NCBI GenBank assembly: GCA_030760725.1
Contig: JASWHV010000012.1
Location: forward strand, 79,186,968-79,250,967
Origin: Neostapfia colusana
Lineage: Eukaryota; Streptophyta; Magnoliopsida; Poales; Poaceae
DNA: 64,000 nucleotides
Direction of reading: 5' to 3'
The notes below the pieces were generated by a model, which saw only the letters and a program-made list of their open reading frames with translations, was not told the DNA's origin and ran no database searches. The translations under genes were made by a program, and so were the position numbers. Shown one piece after another: positions 42,301-51,680 of the stretch (position 1 is its first letter; each line of letters begins with the position of its first letter).

Positions 42301-43478
42301 TTAGTAGGGTTCCGGGGTTGATTCCTCCCCGGAAACTGTGGTGCCACTCCGCCGCCTTGCCTCTCCGGGCAACTGCTCGCGAAGTGTCCTGGACGACCAC
42401 ACTTGTAACATGTGGCCGCTGCTGGTGGAGTACTTGGTGGACGAAAGCCCGGCATGCGTTGCGGAGGTGCAAACGCACGCAACATCGCCCGCTGCTGCTG
42501 TTGTTGTTGCGGTGGTACTGGCAGTGCAGGCCGGAATGCCGGTGAAGAGTACGGCCGACTGCGGAACGGCGTCGACCGCTGTGGTGGCTGCCAGCGTGGA
42601 CCTGATGGTGGGCGATTCACCATCCGAAACTTCTGAGAAGGACCACCTCCTTCTCCGCTGCTCTGCGGCGCGCTTCGCTTTCGCTCTGCCGCCGCCAACT
42701 CCTTGCCGGAGTCCTCCTGAACAATCGCAGCATCAATGATGTCGTTGAGGCTGCCGCGATTGAACATCGCCAACTTGTCCTTCAGGAGAGGGTTAAGCCC
42801 CTGGTAAAAATGGTCTCGCCGCTTCTCGTCTGTATCCGCGTGATACGACGCGTAGAGCGCGAGATCGTTGAACGCCCTGGAATATTCCAGCGCGTTCCGG
42901 TTCCCTTGTTGCAGGTGTAGGAACTCCTGCGTCTTCCTCTTCATCAGACCTGGCGGTATATGATAGGCCCTGAAGGCCGTCCGGAACTCCGCCCAGGTCA
43001 TCACTCGGTCGGTGGGCTGGGAAGCACAGAAGTTGGCCCACCACGCGCTGGCGGATCCTTGGAGCTGCTGGACCGCGAACTGAGTCTTGCGCTGCTCGCT
43101 AATTTGGAGCAGCCCGAACTTCATTTCTATGGCGCGGAGCCAGTTGTCCGCGTCAAGTGGTTCATCTGCCCTTGAGAATACAGGGGGATGAGTCGCCAGG
43201 AAGTCGGAGTAGGAGCTCTGTTGGCGCTCCTCACGATCTTGACGTCTCTCTGGGCGAGACGTATTCGCAATTAACGTTTGCAGCAGCTCTGTGTGCTGCT
43301 GATGTGAACCTGCCATTGCCGCGACAATGTCGGCCAATGTAACCGTTGGCAGTGGCGGTGGCGGTGTTTGCTGTTGCTGTTGCTGCTGCTGTCCCGAGGA
43401 GTCCTCGGGAGGCGGTTGGGAGGTCTCTCCCCCTTGGCTAGTACCTCCAACATCAGGGTTGGCACGAGTACGCGTCAT
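39303..43478 (-). CDS. Element F gag-pol polyprotein (1391 codons to a stop)
   Basis: The ATG at 43478 follows a splice-acceptor-like TTTCAG. From this start: polyglutamine near residues 30-37, gag core (about 90-250), CCHC knuckle CYKCGRPGHFASSC (357-370), protease with DSG at 435-437, RT with FIDD at 746-749, RNase H with YCDASG near 893 and TDHKS near 956, integrase HHCC (1100-1140) and D1170, D1231, E1267 (D,D35E). It would make the capsid and all replication enzymes. A TAA at 39303-39305 ends the frame after YLRVSPMKGVN, and the same frame continues to the chromodomain. Whether the stop is a mutation or read through is not known. Confidence 0.95.
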   Translation of the reverse strand: MTRTRANPDVGGTSQGGETSQPPPEDSSGQQQQQQQQTPPPPLPTVTLADIVAAMAGSHQQHTELLQTLIANTSRPERRQDREERQQSSYSDFLATHPPVFSRADEPLDADNWLRAIEMKFGLLQISEQRKTQFAVQQLQGSASAWWANFCASQPTDRVMTWAEFRTAFRAYHIPPGLMKRKTQEFLHLQQGNRNALEYSRAFNDLALYASYHADTDEKRRDHFYQGLNPLLKDKLAMFNRGSLNDIIDAAIVQEDSGKELAAAERKRSAPQSSGEGGGPSQKFRMVNRPPSGPRWQPPQRSTPFRSRPYSSPAFRPALPVPPQQQQQQRAMLRAFAPPQRMPGFRPPSTPPAAATCYKCGRPGHFASSCPERQGGGVAPQFPGRNQPRNPTNARRANPRPGTVHQLAIEDVPEGEPILAGMFQLHQHPAIVLFDSGTTHNFISQAFIAKHSLPILPTDSPYLICSPGGKISASVMVSKAPLCLAGRVYPTSLIILKGQKVNVILGMSWLTRHGAVLDTVLRVVHLNSEVHGSHSLFLDSPEIKLPSVYQATTIRLEDIPVVREFPDVFPDDLPGMPPDREVEFKIELAPGTMPISRRPYKMAPKELAELKTQLTDLLEKGFIRPSSSPWGCSALFAKKKDETLRLCVDYRPLNAITIKNKYPLPRIDMLFDQLVEAKIFSKMDLRSGYHQIKIRAEDIPKTAFSTSYGLYEYLVMSFGLTNAPAHFMYLMNSVFMPELDKFVVVFIDDILVYSKSEEDHKKHLRIVLQRLRDHKLYAKFSKCEFWISQVPFLGHIISAEGIAVDPSKITQVLNWKSPRTVHEVRSFLGLAGYYRRFIPNFSKIAKPMTELLKKATKYVWSPACEAAFKALLKHLTSVPVLAQPDTTKPFDVYCDASGIGLGCVLMQDRRVVAYGSRQLRNHEQNYPTHDLELAAVVLALKMWRHYLLGNLVHLYTDHKSLKYIFTQEELNMRQRRWLELIKDYEIEIHYHPGKANVVADALSRKSHVNNLTITPLEESEPPLHVIPHGALYNLALVPTIREEIAAAQKNDKGMSHLRRRVDSGELKCFRKDGDGVLWFKDRIVVPRNPELRKKIFDEAHLSKFSIHLGSNKMYQELRRKFWWTRMKRETAKYVSECDTCRRVKADHMRKPGLLQPLGIPAWKWEDVSMDFVVGLPTTLQKHDSVWVIVDRLTKVAHFIPVNTNYNAKKYTELYISRILCLYGVPRTIISDRGTLFVSRFWEQLHAALGTKLIRSSAYHPQTDGQTERVNQILEDMLRACAIDHGKNWDDHLPLAEFSYNNGYQASIRMAPYEALYGRKCRTPLNWCESGERVTFGIDLVNNAEEKVRLIQANLRAAQSRQKQYADRRRRPLQFEVGDHVYLRVSPMKGVN

Positions 43479-43750
43479 TCTGAAATTCAGCACAGCAGCA
43501 ATTAGCACATGTCTTACTCAAAATTCCATAAACAGCAGTAGGTATTGAAGCGACGCATGATTAACTTGCACAACATTCACATATATTGATAAAGCATAAA
43601 CTTTATACAAGATACATTATTCTCGGATCTCCGAGAAGTCGTGCTCATGTCGTCACTACCTATACATAAGCTACTGTCTACACGACATGTCACCGATTAC
43701 AAAAGTTGGGTTACGCTACCCTAGCTGCCCTACTTGGCAACCGTAACCCC

Positions 43751-44695
43751 CTACTCGGAGTAGAACTCGACCTCCTGTGGGTCGTCCTCCTCCGGTACCT
43801 CGGCTGGTGGTTCGGGGTCTACCACCTCTTCTCCCATTCCGGGCTCTCCCATGGCTGGAAGACCCAAGACTACCGGTACGCCCAATACCGGGGGCACGAA
43901 GTCCTGCAATGCATGCACCTCGTCCATAGCCTGGTTGTAGTCCTCTTCCCAGCCTTGTCCTTCCTCAATAGCGTCGTCCCGCTCTTGAGCAAGGTCCTCA
44001 TTCTGCTGGGTTAGGGTCTGCACCAGCTCTTGCAACGCCGCGATGTCAACACGGCTCTTCTTCTTTGCCTTCTTCAGACGACGCAACTGATTGTGTTGTT
44101 CATTCAGTCGCTTGATCGTCGGAAGGAGCACATTGCGGAGTGCGCTGTGAGCACTCTCGAAATGATCTCCACGGCTTGTGCTCTCCTTGAGCTTGGTGGC
44201 GAGATGCTCCGTATGAACAGCTTGACTATCCATCACAGCGTTTCCCGCCCTCATTTGGAGGCTGAGGTTTGCCTCCGCGGGGTTGTACCTTGGGCAATCC
44301 GGGTCTGTTGCCTCCAGGTACCTCTCCTCCCACACATGCTGAGCTCGTCCCTCCACCGGAACGAGTGCGTATGGAGTTCCCTCCATAGCCCGCACGTGTA
44401 GTTGGCAGAAACGTGACATAGTGTCACGGGCTGCCACTTGCCACATCCCTTCCGGTTGTCTCCCTCTCACCGTGACGGTGAATGGCACCCAACCGGGTGG
44501 CGTAGGTCCTGCGGAAACCTCGACATGGATCGTCCACGTCTTGTTCCCCTCTTCGCCTTCTTCCTTGGCGAAGTATTGCGGCATTTGGTTGTACCCGAAA
44601 TATTGGAGCGTTTGCCACAATGCTTCCGGGTAGCCGCTACGGTCAGAGCAGTGGGAAACTACCCACCCGTTCTCCAACCGTTTATCTGCTGCCAT
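43751..44695 (-). CDS. Element F extra sense ORF upstream of gag (314 codons)
   Basis: An intact ORF lies between the leader and gag. Its ATG directly follows a splice-acceptor-like TTTTTACAG. Residues 1-150 are mixed with many Trp and conserved-looking turns (WVVSHCSDRSGYPEALWQTL, WTIHVEVSAGPTPPGWVPF). Residues 190-265 form a predicted coiled coil with a basic cluster RRLKKAKKKSR (205-215). The tail (285-314) is acidic and proline-rich. I recognise no known domain. It is not a gag or pol part. Some plant retrotransposons (for example Ogre) carry an extra ORF before gag, and this could be a comparable accessory protein. The intact frame argues that it was maintained until insertion. Confidence 0.8.
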   Translation of the reverse strand: MAADKRLENGWVVSHCSDRSGYPEALWQTLQYFGYNQMPQYFAKEEGEEGNKTWTIHVEVSAGPTPPGWVPFTVTVRGRQPEGMWQVAARDTMSRFCQLHVRAMEGTPYALVPVEGRAQHVWEERYLEATDPDCPRYNPAEANLSLQMRAGNAVMDSQAVHTEHLATKLKESTSRGDHFESAHSALRNVLLPTIKRLNEQHNQLRRLKKAKKKSRVDIAALQELVQTLTQQNEDLAQERDDAIEEGQGWEEDYNQAMDEVHALQDFVPPVLGVPVVLGLPAMGEPGMGEEVVDPEPPAEVPEEDDPQEVEFYSE

Positions 44696-46181
44696 CTGTA
44701 AAAATATATTTGAGAAATGTCAAATATTTATTTAAACAGTAAACCATTGGGTTATAACATAAGATATGTCATTGAACCCATAACACTTGGAAACATAGTT
44801 CAAATTTTTAAACAAATTTGACTGCTGGTCTGCTGCTCTCATGACAGCCTTGACTAGTTTCCATTACAACCTGATTTAGGCCATGTTAAAAGCAAAACCA
44901 GTCCTGAAGCTCCACATCAAAGTTAAAGCTAACTTCAATAGATTTCCAGCCAGTATTTGCTTGGCCTAAGATCTGTCCTGGTTTAAAAGTTATGAGATGT
45001 CAAAGTTAACAGAATTTCTGGAAACAATTGGACAGCACCTCCCTGCCTTAGGTATTGATTTGATCCAAGAATCCCAGTTAATTCTGTTCCTAATCTGACA
45101 AAACTTTCTGTTACAAAGTTGTAACCCATCTCATAAGATTTCCAGAACTACCTCATTTCCTATTTTTGGATTTTTAAGCAGGAAGTTATGCTTAATTTAC
45201 AGAGAGTTTACAGAGAGTCTTTGCTCTGTCCTGTTTTCTGGACAGTTTCAACTCTACTGCATTTTTCGAGTGGTTAAGGGATGAAACACCTCTGGAACTC
45301 AACAGAAAAGTTGTAAAGCTCCTCCAAAGCTTTCCAGAACTGTATCATACGACCCCAACCTCGAAAGAACTCAACCCCTAACCTCTGATTAACTCCAGCC
45401 TTGATTCAGCTGAAAACAGAGTGCTCTGTCCTTAACATCCTATAAGTTGAAAACTTGTTAGCTTTGAATATCCTGTACAAGGGAAGGAGTTACATCAATT
45501 TTACTACTTTGGATTAAAACCTTCCAGTTTTTACAATGAAATTGTTTATTTAGTTGGGTGTGACGTCGATGCATCACCAGATTTTGTCGGTACTACGTCC
45601 TCACAAAGAAAAACCTATACCGGACTTAGCCGGCTTCGTTATTTCAGTGGCACTAAACGTCACTCGCACACGGATGCTACACGTCTACCGTTTCGTGGTA
45701 AGGCTACCTACAGAAACTCAAACAATCATCAGACTCGGCTGCACACCGAGCCCGGAATACATACAGTTAGTACACCCGGCCGTCATCACTCGCCCGGATG
45801 TTCTCAAGCCAACCACGCCTTGAGTTACGTGTTCACGTTTCAGACCACGTGACGGGGTCTCCCATATTGCACCACGCACGCCAGGGACAGACGTTGCTCG
45901 AATACCCCAAACGACATGAAGAGTCGTAGAGGATACTAAAGCGGGTCGGGTTACCTGCCACCCGTGGGGCTCCACCCTTCAGCTTGTGCGCACTGGTGGA
46001 CAGCGCTTACGTCCACCCCCCAAGACATGAACGTCCCGAGATGCACGATTATCCGACATAACAAATAGGTTAACAAGCCACTTTCTATATGCTAATAACA
46101 TCCTTATACGGGCTACTAACTCGTTCCTCACTGGATTTTTGAAAAAAAGAAGACCTTTGTACCGTGTTAAACCTCAAGCGA
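44696..46181 (-). other. Element F leader with candidate intron
   Basis: About 1.5 kb of non-coding leader. A donor-like CAG|GTAACC is at 45955/45954. Acceptor-like TTTACAG and TTTCAG sit directly before the extra-ORF ATG (44695) and one base before the gag ATG (43478), the second with a branch-point-like CTAAT about 30 nt upstream. Use of these sites is inferred from sequence only. Confidence 0.5.
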
Positions 46182-46193
46182 GCTCTGATACCA
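46182..46193 (-). other. PBS of element F (tRNA-iMet)
   Basis: The minus strand reads TGGTATCAGAGC, a perfect initiator tRNA-Met complement three bases inside the LTR. Confidence 0.95.
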
Positions 46194-46196
46194 CGC

Positions 46197-49100
46197 TGAC
46201 ACGACCCCATTGGTCCTGTCGAGCCAGGATCACGCTGAGGGGTGCTGCGTTGCACAGCACCGTATAACACACGTCAAAGGTGCAAAGCGGAAGCGGAAGT
46301 TTTATTACATAAACAGGTTTATGAACATGTTTACATCAAAATAAGTTCAGTCTACACTCGCGGGCGTAGACTAAGCATCAAGTGCACGTTCAGCCCTCGA
46401 ACGTGTCCTTGCTAGCACACACGCACACTAACTCTGTGGCGTGCACGACTCCCACTCGACGGGGTTCCCCTCCTGGGGTTCCGTCTCCTCTTCGGGAGTC
46501 CCTTCCTCATAGAACCCTGCAAAAGCTTCAAACACAAGCAGTGAGCACGAAGGCTCAGCAAGTCTGACCCGTCTCACCTAAACATGGAACTTCTACATGA
46601 GGGTAATGGGTTGCATGAGGTAAAAATCATTTGCAAGGACTCGCCTAATTAGTAGAACCTTACTTTCAAGTTTTAGCAGCAGGTTGTGGAGAACCTTACG
46701 CTAAGGCACATGAGAGAGCCGCAATCAAACAAGAAACACATTTCTCTCATGTACTTTGCCCAAAGTTGAAAAGAACTTTAGTTAGCGCTAAGCTACAGCA
46801 TATCATTAACAATCAATGTCCAGCTTTCAATCAGCAACATTTTAACATGTGACTAGCCTGTTCTTTCTACGTCACGGTACAGTGAACAAGTGGTACTCAC
46901 TGACCGCGAGGGACGGCGATTATAATCGATTTACACCTGCAGGGTTACCCGAACAACCCGTCACATACGCCCGTACTCGATGTTGCCTACAACAACCATC
47001 ACGGACGCCGTACGCGACCACCTTTCACCCGTCAGCCAAATATTGAACCGGTCCCATCGTCCCGAGCAAGAGGTCTCTGCACGCGCATCTCCGTGCCGCC
47101 AGCCGATTTACACCTCGAGCTCTCAACCTACCCTCTGAACGACGGGCAATGCCTCAATACCCAGCTACCCGAGTTACCTCAGTTTCCCGGTTCCCATATA
47201 GCCGGTAGGTCTTCGGTACTGTTCTAGCTTGTTCAACAGGCCCGCACACGGCTCGGTCCTCAATCGACACAAGCGGAGCTACAGCACACAGGCCCCAAAG
47301 TCCTGCTGCCCTTACTCTCCGCTCGGTCTCATCTTTCTTGCCATGTATATCATGTGCTATCTCTACCCGAGCAATGTGCCTCTAGCCTATTCTCGCGAGT
47401 AGTTCCAACTACTCGACTTGTACCGAATCCTACTCTATCCTAGCAATGCAGTAGCTAACGGGGTTTGCAATCCTAAAACCAACCCGTGGTTTTCTTGGCT
47501 ATGCAGCTGGATTTCCAAACAAGACTCTAATGCACAGAACAAAGGAAACAAGTATGTGCTCAAAACAATAAAATTTTGTAAAAAGGTTAATGCAAACCGG
47601 AGCTTGCCTTGCTGCTCTTGGTCGTAGGCTAGCTGTTCCTCCGGAGTAACGAAGTCTAGGACTTCGGGTTCCTCCTCGACCTTAGCAACTACATGATATA
47701 AGAAACATATGTATCAATTTAAATGCATTTGTATTAATTTTGAAGTTGTGAAGTCTATAACCTTTGCTAGATAGACCTAATGACTGTGAAACTTTTGCTG
47801 TGGCTTGGTTACAACCTAAACAGAGACTTGGTCAAGTTTTAGTTGCAGCAAAGCTCATTTGAGCCCTCCACAAATAATTATGTCCTTGACCTTAATTGGA
47901 ACTCTTAGGGTGTTCTAGGAATTTTCACGAGACAAACTATGATTTTCTGAAAACTAGATTTTCAGAGGGTTCTAATGGAGTTGGTCTCACTTAATTTGGA
48001 AGTCTCTAACTAAAGATATGAGCTAAACAATTTCAGAGAAAATTCTGAAAATGTTTCTGAACATTTTCTATTTTCTCTGGAACAGTTTCACTAATCACAC
48101 CATTAGGTGGACTAATGAGCTCAAATATATCTGAAATTTTTATGGTAGTTCAAGGATATTTTGGTGAACATCTCAGCAAAATTTCAGGATTTTTCTCAAG
48201 ACGATTCTCCAGTTAAAATTCCTAACAGTTTAAAATTTAAGGAATTAATCCTGGAGAATTAAAGAATTTCATGAAGTGAAACTTGATTTTCTGGAAAGTA
48301 CTCAGAGAGCTGAATCCAGCAAAATTTGTTTCACTCAATTTGGAGCTTTCTAGCCAAAGTTATAAGGATTTGAAGTTTGAAGGAAATCTGAAAATCGGGG
48401 AAAAGTTTAAACTCGCGCGTGGGCCCAGGGGACACGCGTCGCACGCCTAGGCGATGGCACACCGCGGCCCACAAGGATTTTGCGCGCCAGCACACCCGAT
48501 CCCGGCCGCAGCCGGATCCCGATTCAAAATACCGGCCGCTGACAGCTGGGGTCCACCCCCTTCTTCAACCTCGCGACACCCGCGCCCCGCCGCCGAGGGA
48601 CCTCGCCGGAGAGCTCGCCGCCGGCTGCTGTATAGCTCCAAACTTCTTGATTCTGGCCGCCCCTGCCTACTTTTACTTGGGGAACAGGATCCGAGGGTCA
48701 GCTGCTCATGACAACGGCCGGAGCATGGTCGGCGACGAGCCGCCATATCGGAATGACTTCGGCCATGTCGGCTGACTCCCCTAGTACCTCAACTACTTGG
48801 GAAATCGGTCGGGGAGCATCAGTGGACCTCAGAGAAGGTCGACATGAGCTCGAGGCAGCTCGGGGAAGGCCCGAAATAGGTCCTCACCGTGCGACCGATA
48901 CCCCCCCGTTCGTTCCGCCATTAGTCGACCTCAAATTACGCCGGGCACAGAGGTTCTCCCGCCCAGAGTTGTGAAGGCAACTCGTGCGTTACCGTGTCTA
49001 GCTCGTGTGAGAGCGGCCTGAGGCCCTCTAATCCTTTCTAGAGCACGAATTAAACAGAATCGTACCCGAAGGTCGTTCTGCACACAGAAAGGGGAAAAGT

Positions 49101-50236
49101 GGAAATTCGCCGCCGGTGAGCAACCACTCGTGCTGTGGCTCGGGGATGAGCAGCACCGGTCACCCGCGCGTCCAAGGGTGCCTTGGCTCGGGCGTGACAA
49201 CGCCCAGGTTGGGCTGTCCACGAGAGCCCGAGGTGCGGCGGTTCCAAGTTCCGAGTTTGATCTTTCGGCACAGCCGATATCAATCGGTTTCAACCGAATT
49301 CTAGCAATGGGGAGGATGGAGGAAGGTCTCTAGTACCTTGCTGGGACTCTGGAGTGGAAGGAGGGAGCTGCGATTGGCGTCCTCCGATCAAGTCCGAACT
49401 GCGGACTTTCGGCCGGTGCTGGGTTCTTGCGGGAAAACACGTCGGTACCTCGGCCGAGGAGGGGGGCAGGCGCCTTAAGAAGGCTCTGCACCGCCTCATG
49501 CCCGCGCGTGGGCAAGCAGCTGGTGGCGCGGTGGCTGGCCTCGGTGGCGATCACCGCTGCGGCTCGGCGACCCGAGTGAAAAGTCTCAGTCGGTTTGTAT
49601 TGAAGTAGAGGCTGACATGTGGGTCCCACCCTTCCTTTTAACCTCTGAAATTTACTTCTAATCACTGTTGTAAACAGTGAACCCCATACTACCCTTGGCA
49701 ATTCAAATTATTCCCCCATGAGCCATTTGAATTGATCAAAGTTCAAATGAGGTTTGGTTTGAATGAATTTCAGCACAAGTTCAGTTTGAAATTCAAATAA
49801 AGTTTGAATTTCTCCCCCTTAGCTCATGTCAAGATCAACTCCAAATGGAGTGAAAATTGGTGTGTGAGCTCACAAAAATGTGCTGAGTAAGAATATGCCT
49901 TCCACTTTCAAATTCATGGTATAAAAACAGTTTGAATTTGAATATGTTTTCAAACTGCCCCCTTCCTATCTATACCCAAGATGACCTCAAAAAGGTTTTG
50001 AATTTGGGTGAAACTTGGCATGGACATCCTTAGCAAAGTGTAGGAGTTTTTCCTATGTCCAGCCCATCCATATCACATGTGGGAAATACCACTTTTGCAA
50101 TGTGTAAGTTTGTTCCCTAATGAGCATGTTGATAATTGTTACTTGCTCTTCATTTGTGTTCATCATTCTTCCTCAAATGAGGTGTGTGGTGTGAGGATGA
50201 ACACTACAAATGGGTGATAAAACTGAGGCCCTTACA
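46197..50236 (-). repeat. 5' LTR of element F
   Basis: Adjacent to the PBS, hence the 5' LTR. It has the same features as the 3' copy, including the coding exons (47608-47688, 46428-46516). Confidence 0.95.
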
Positions 50237-50241
50237 GCGAC

Positions 50242-51060
50242 CAGCCGACTACCACCGCACCGCTCCGCCTCGCCCTCGCCGAGCCACGCCGCCTCCGCCG
50301 CCACACCCCGCCCTGCCGCCACGCACCACCGTCCCGCGCCCCGCCCCACCGCGTACCGCCGTCCCGCGCCCCGCTCCGCCGCAGCGCGGCCGCCCCGTGC
50401 CTCGCCCCGCCCCGCAGCAGCCGCCGCCGTCCCGCCCCAAGCCCCGCCTGGCTGCCCCTGCTCACGCCGAGCCCCGGCCGCGCCTCGGCCGCTGCCGCTC
50501 GCCCCGCCTCGAGCCCCGCCCTGCTGCGCCGCCCGACCCGCCTCGCCCGGCTCCTGCTCGCCACGCCGCCTGGAGCCCCTGCTCGCCGCGCCGCCCGGAC
50601 CCTACTCGCCGTGCCGCCTCCCGACGCTGTGTATGTGTGACCCGACACCGTGTGTATGTGTGTATGTGTGACCCGACACCGTGTTTATGTGTGACCTGAC
50701 ACCGTTCTGATTAGTTGTTAATTTATTTGTTCATTATTTGTTGAATTGTTGGTTATTTTATTAATAGAATAATTAGTTGTTTAAATGGTTGAATTAGTTG
50801 ATTACATGTTTAATTTGATCTTAGTTGATTAATTATTTAATTAGTATTGTAATTGATTATTGTTGAATTAATACTTTGATTGATTGCGTGATTAGTTACT
50901 ATATGTAAATAAATGGGTTTCGGCCCGGTCCAGCCTGACACGACCCATTTAGGGTCTGCCACGGCCCATTTAGTGGTAATGTATTAGTCGAGACAGGCAC
51001 GGAGGACGGCAAGATCCCGCGGGTGGACGGCGGGCCCCGACGGGGCGGTTTCATCTTTGA
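50242..51060. other. CACTA 5' region: GC-rich block, 21 bp minisatellite, AT-rich stretch
   Basis: 50242-50628 is CCGCCCCGC-rich, with Pro/Ala/Arg frames on both strands that I treat as artefacts. 50629-50705 has three copies of a unit containing GTGTATGTGTGACCCGACACC. 50706-50905 is AT-rich with repeated TTAGTTG. It probably is untranslated or intronic CACTA sequence. Confidence 0.5.
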
Positions 51061-51159
51061 CCCACTTACGACGGGGCATAACGTACGACGGCTAACCCTA
51101 AAGGCGTCGTAAGATAATGGCAGGCCCTAGTGAGGCATAACTTAGGATGGCTGACCCAC

Positions 51160-51211
51160 TTCTTTGTCTCTCTCTCGTTCTTTCCTTCTCTCTCGTTCTT
51201 TCCTCTCTCTC

Positions 51212-51252
<41 letters not shown>
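51160..51252. repeat. CT microsatellite in CACTA 5' region
   Basis: Nearly pure (CT)n with TTCTTTC interruptions, just downstream of further TACGACGG subterminal-type motifs (51064-51110). Confidence 0.9.
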
Positions 51253-51255
<3 letters not shown>

Positions 51256-51398
51256 ATGACTCAAAAATGAAAGATTGACGTAAACCTATACAACATGCGT
51301 CACCCGTTTCGAACCGGCCCGTCTCACATGTCTTACGCATGTGAGGCGTGTAGGTTCGAAATTGTCCCTGTTTGGACAGCCTGGGAGTGACCGAGGGG

Positions 51399-51561
51399 GC
51401 GTGGCTTGTGATGAGACGCGGGTTTAGATCTAGACGAGATTTCTATGGCATAACCCTGTTGTTCTCTGCTGCACCATTTTCGGGCGTGCAGTGGAGAACA
51501 GCAGGGTTATGCTGCCGAAATTTCGTTCGGATCCAGACCACGCGTCTCGTCATGAGCACGC
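51399..51561. repeat. Long imperfect hairpin upstream of the CACTA transposase
   Basis: Arms 51399-51474 and 51486-51561 (76 nt each, roughly three quarters complementary by eye) surround an 11 nt loop CATTTTCGGGC. The best-paired part is GGCATAACCCTGTTGTTCTC with GAGAACAGCAGGGTTATG. It lies about 120 bp before the transposase ATG. It could be a fold-back element or a small-RNA precursor. Confidence 0.75.
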
Positions 51562-51680
51562 TCCGCTCGATCACTCTTGGGTGGGTTTAGGACCTATCCT
51601 TTCCAATAGATGTAGGGTCGTGACATAAATAAATTATAAAGTAACTATAATTTCCTTGACATTAAACTGCAGATTCAAAC

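Larger units (their letters stand above)
34810..50236 (-). mobile_element. Element F: Tekay/Del-like chromovirus with 4 kb LTRs, nearly intact
   Basis: LTRs of 4043 and 4040 bp (34810-38852, 46197-50236) are almost identical, and GCGAC is perfectly duplicated (34805-34809, 50237-50241). The minus strand carries an iMet PBS, a 1.5 kb leader, a 314-codon extra ORF, then gag-pol with protease, RT, RNase H, integrase and chromodomain, and a PPT. Only one in-frame stop interrupts gag-pol. It is 15.4 kb and among the youngest insertions here. The chromodomain, domain order and huge LTRs point to the Tekay/Del lineage. Confidence 0.95.

Noticed and set aside
50184..50699. Pro/Ala/Arg-rich frames in the GC block after element F
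   Set aside because: Low-complexity sequence open in several frames on both strands and without a conserved start or motif. It also crosses the LTR boundary of F.
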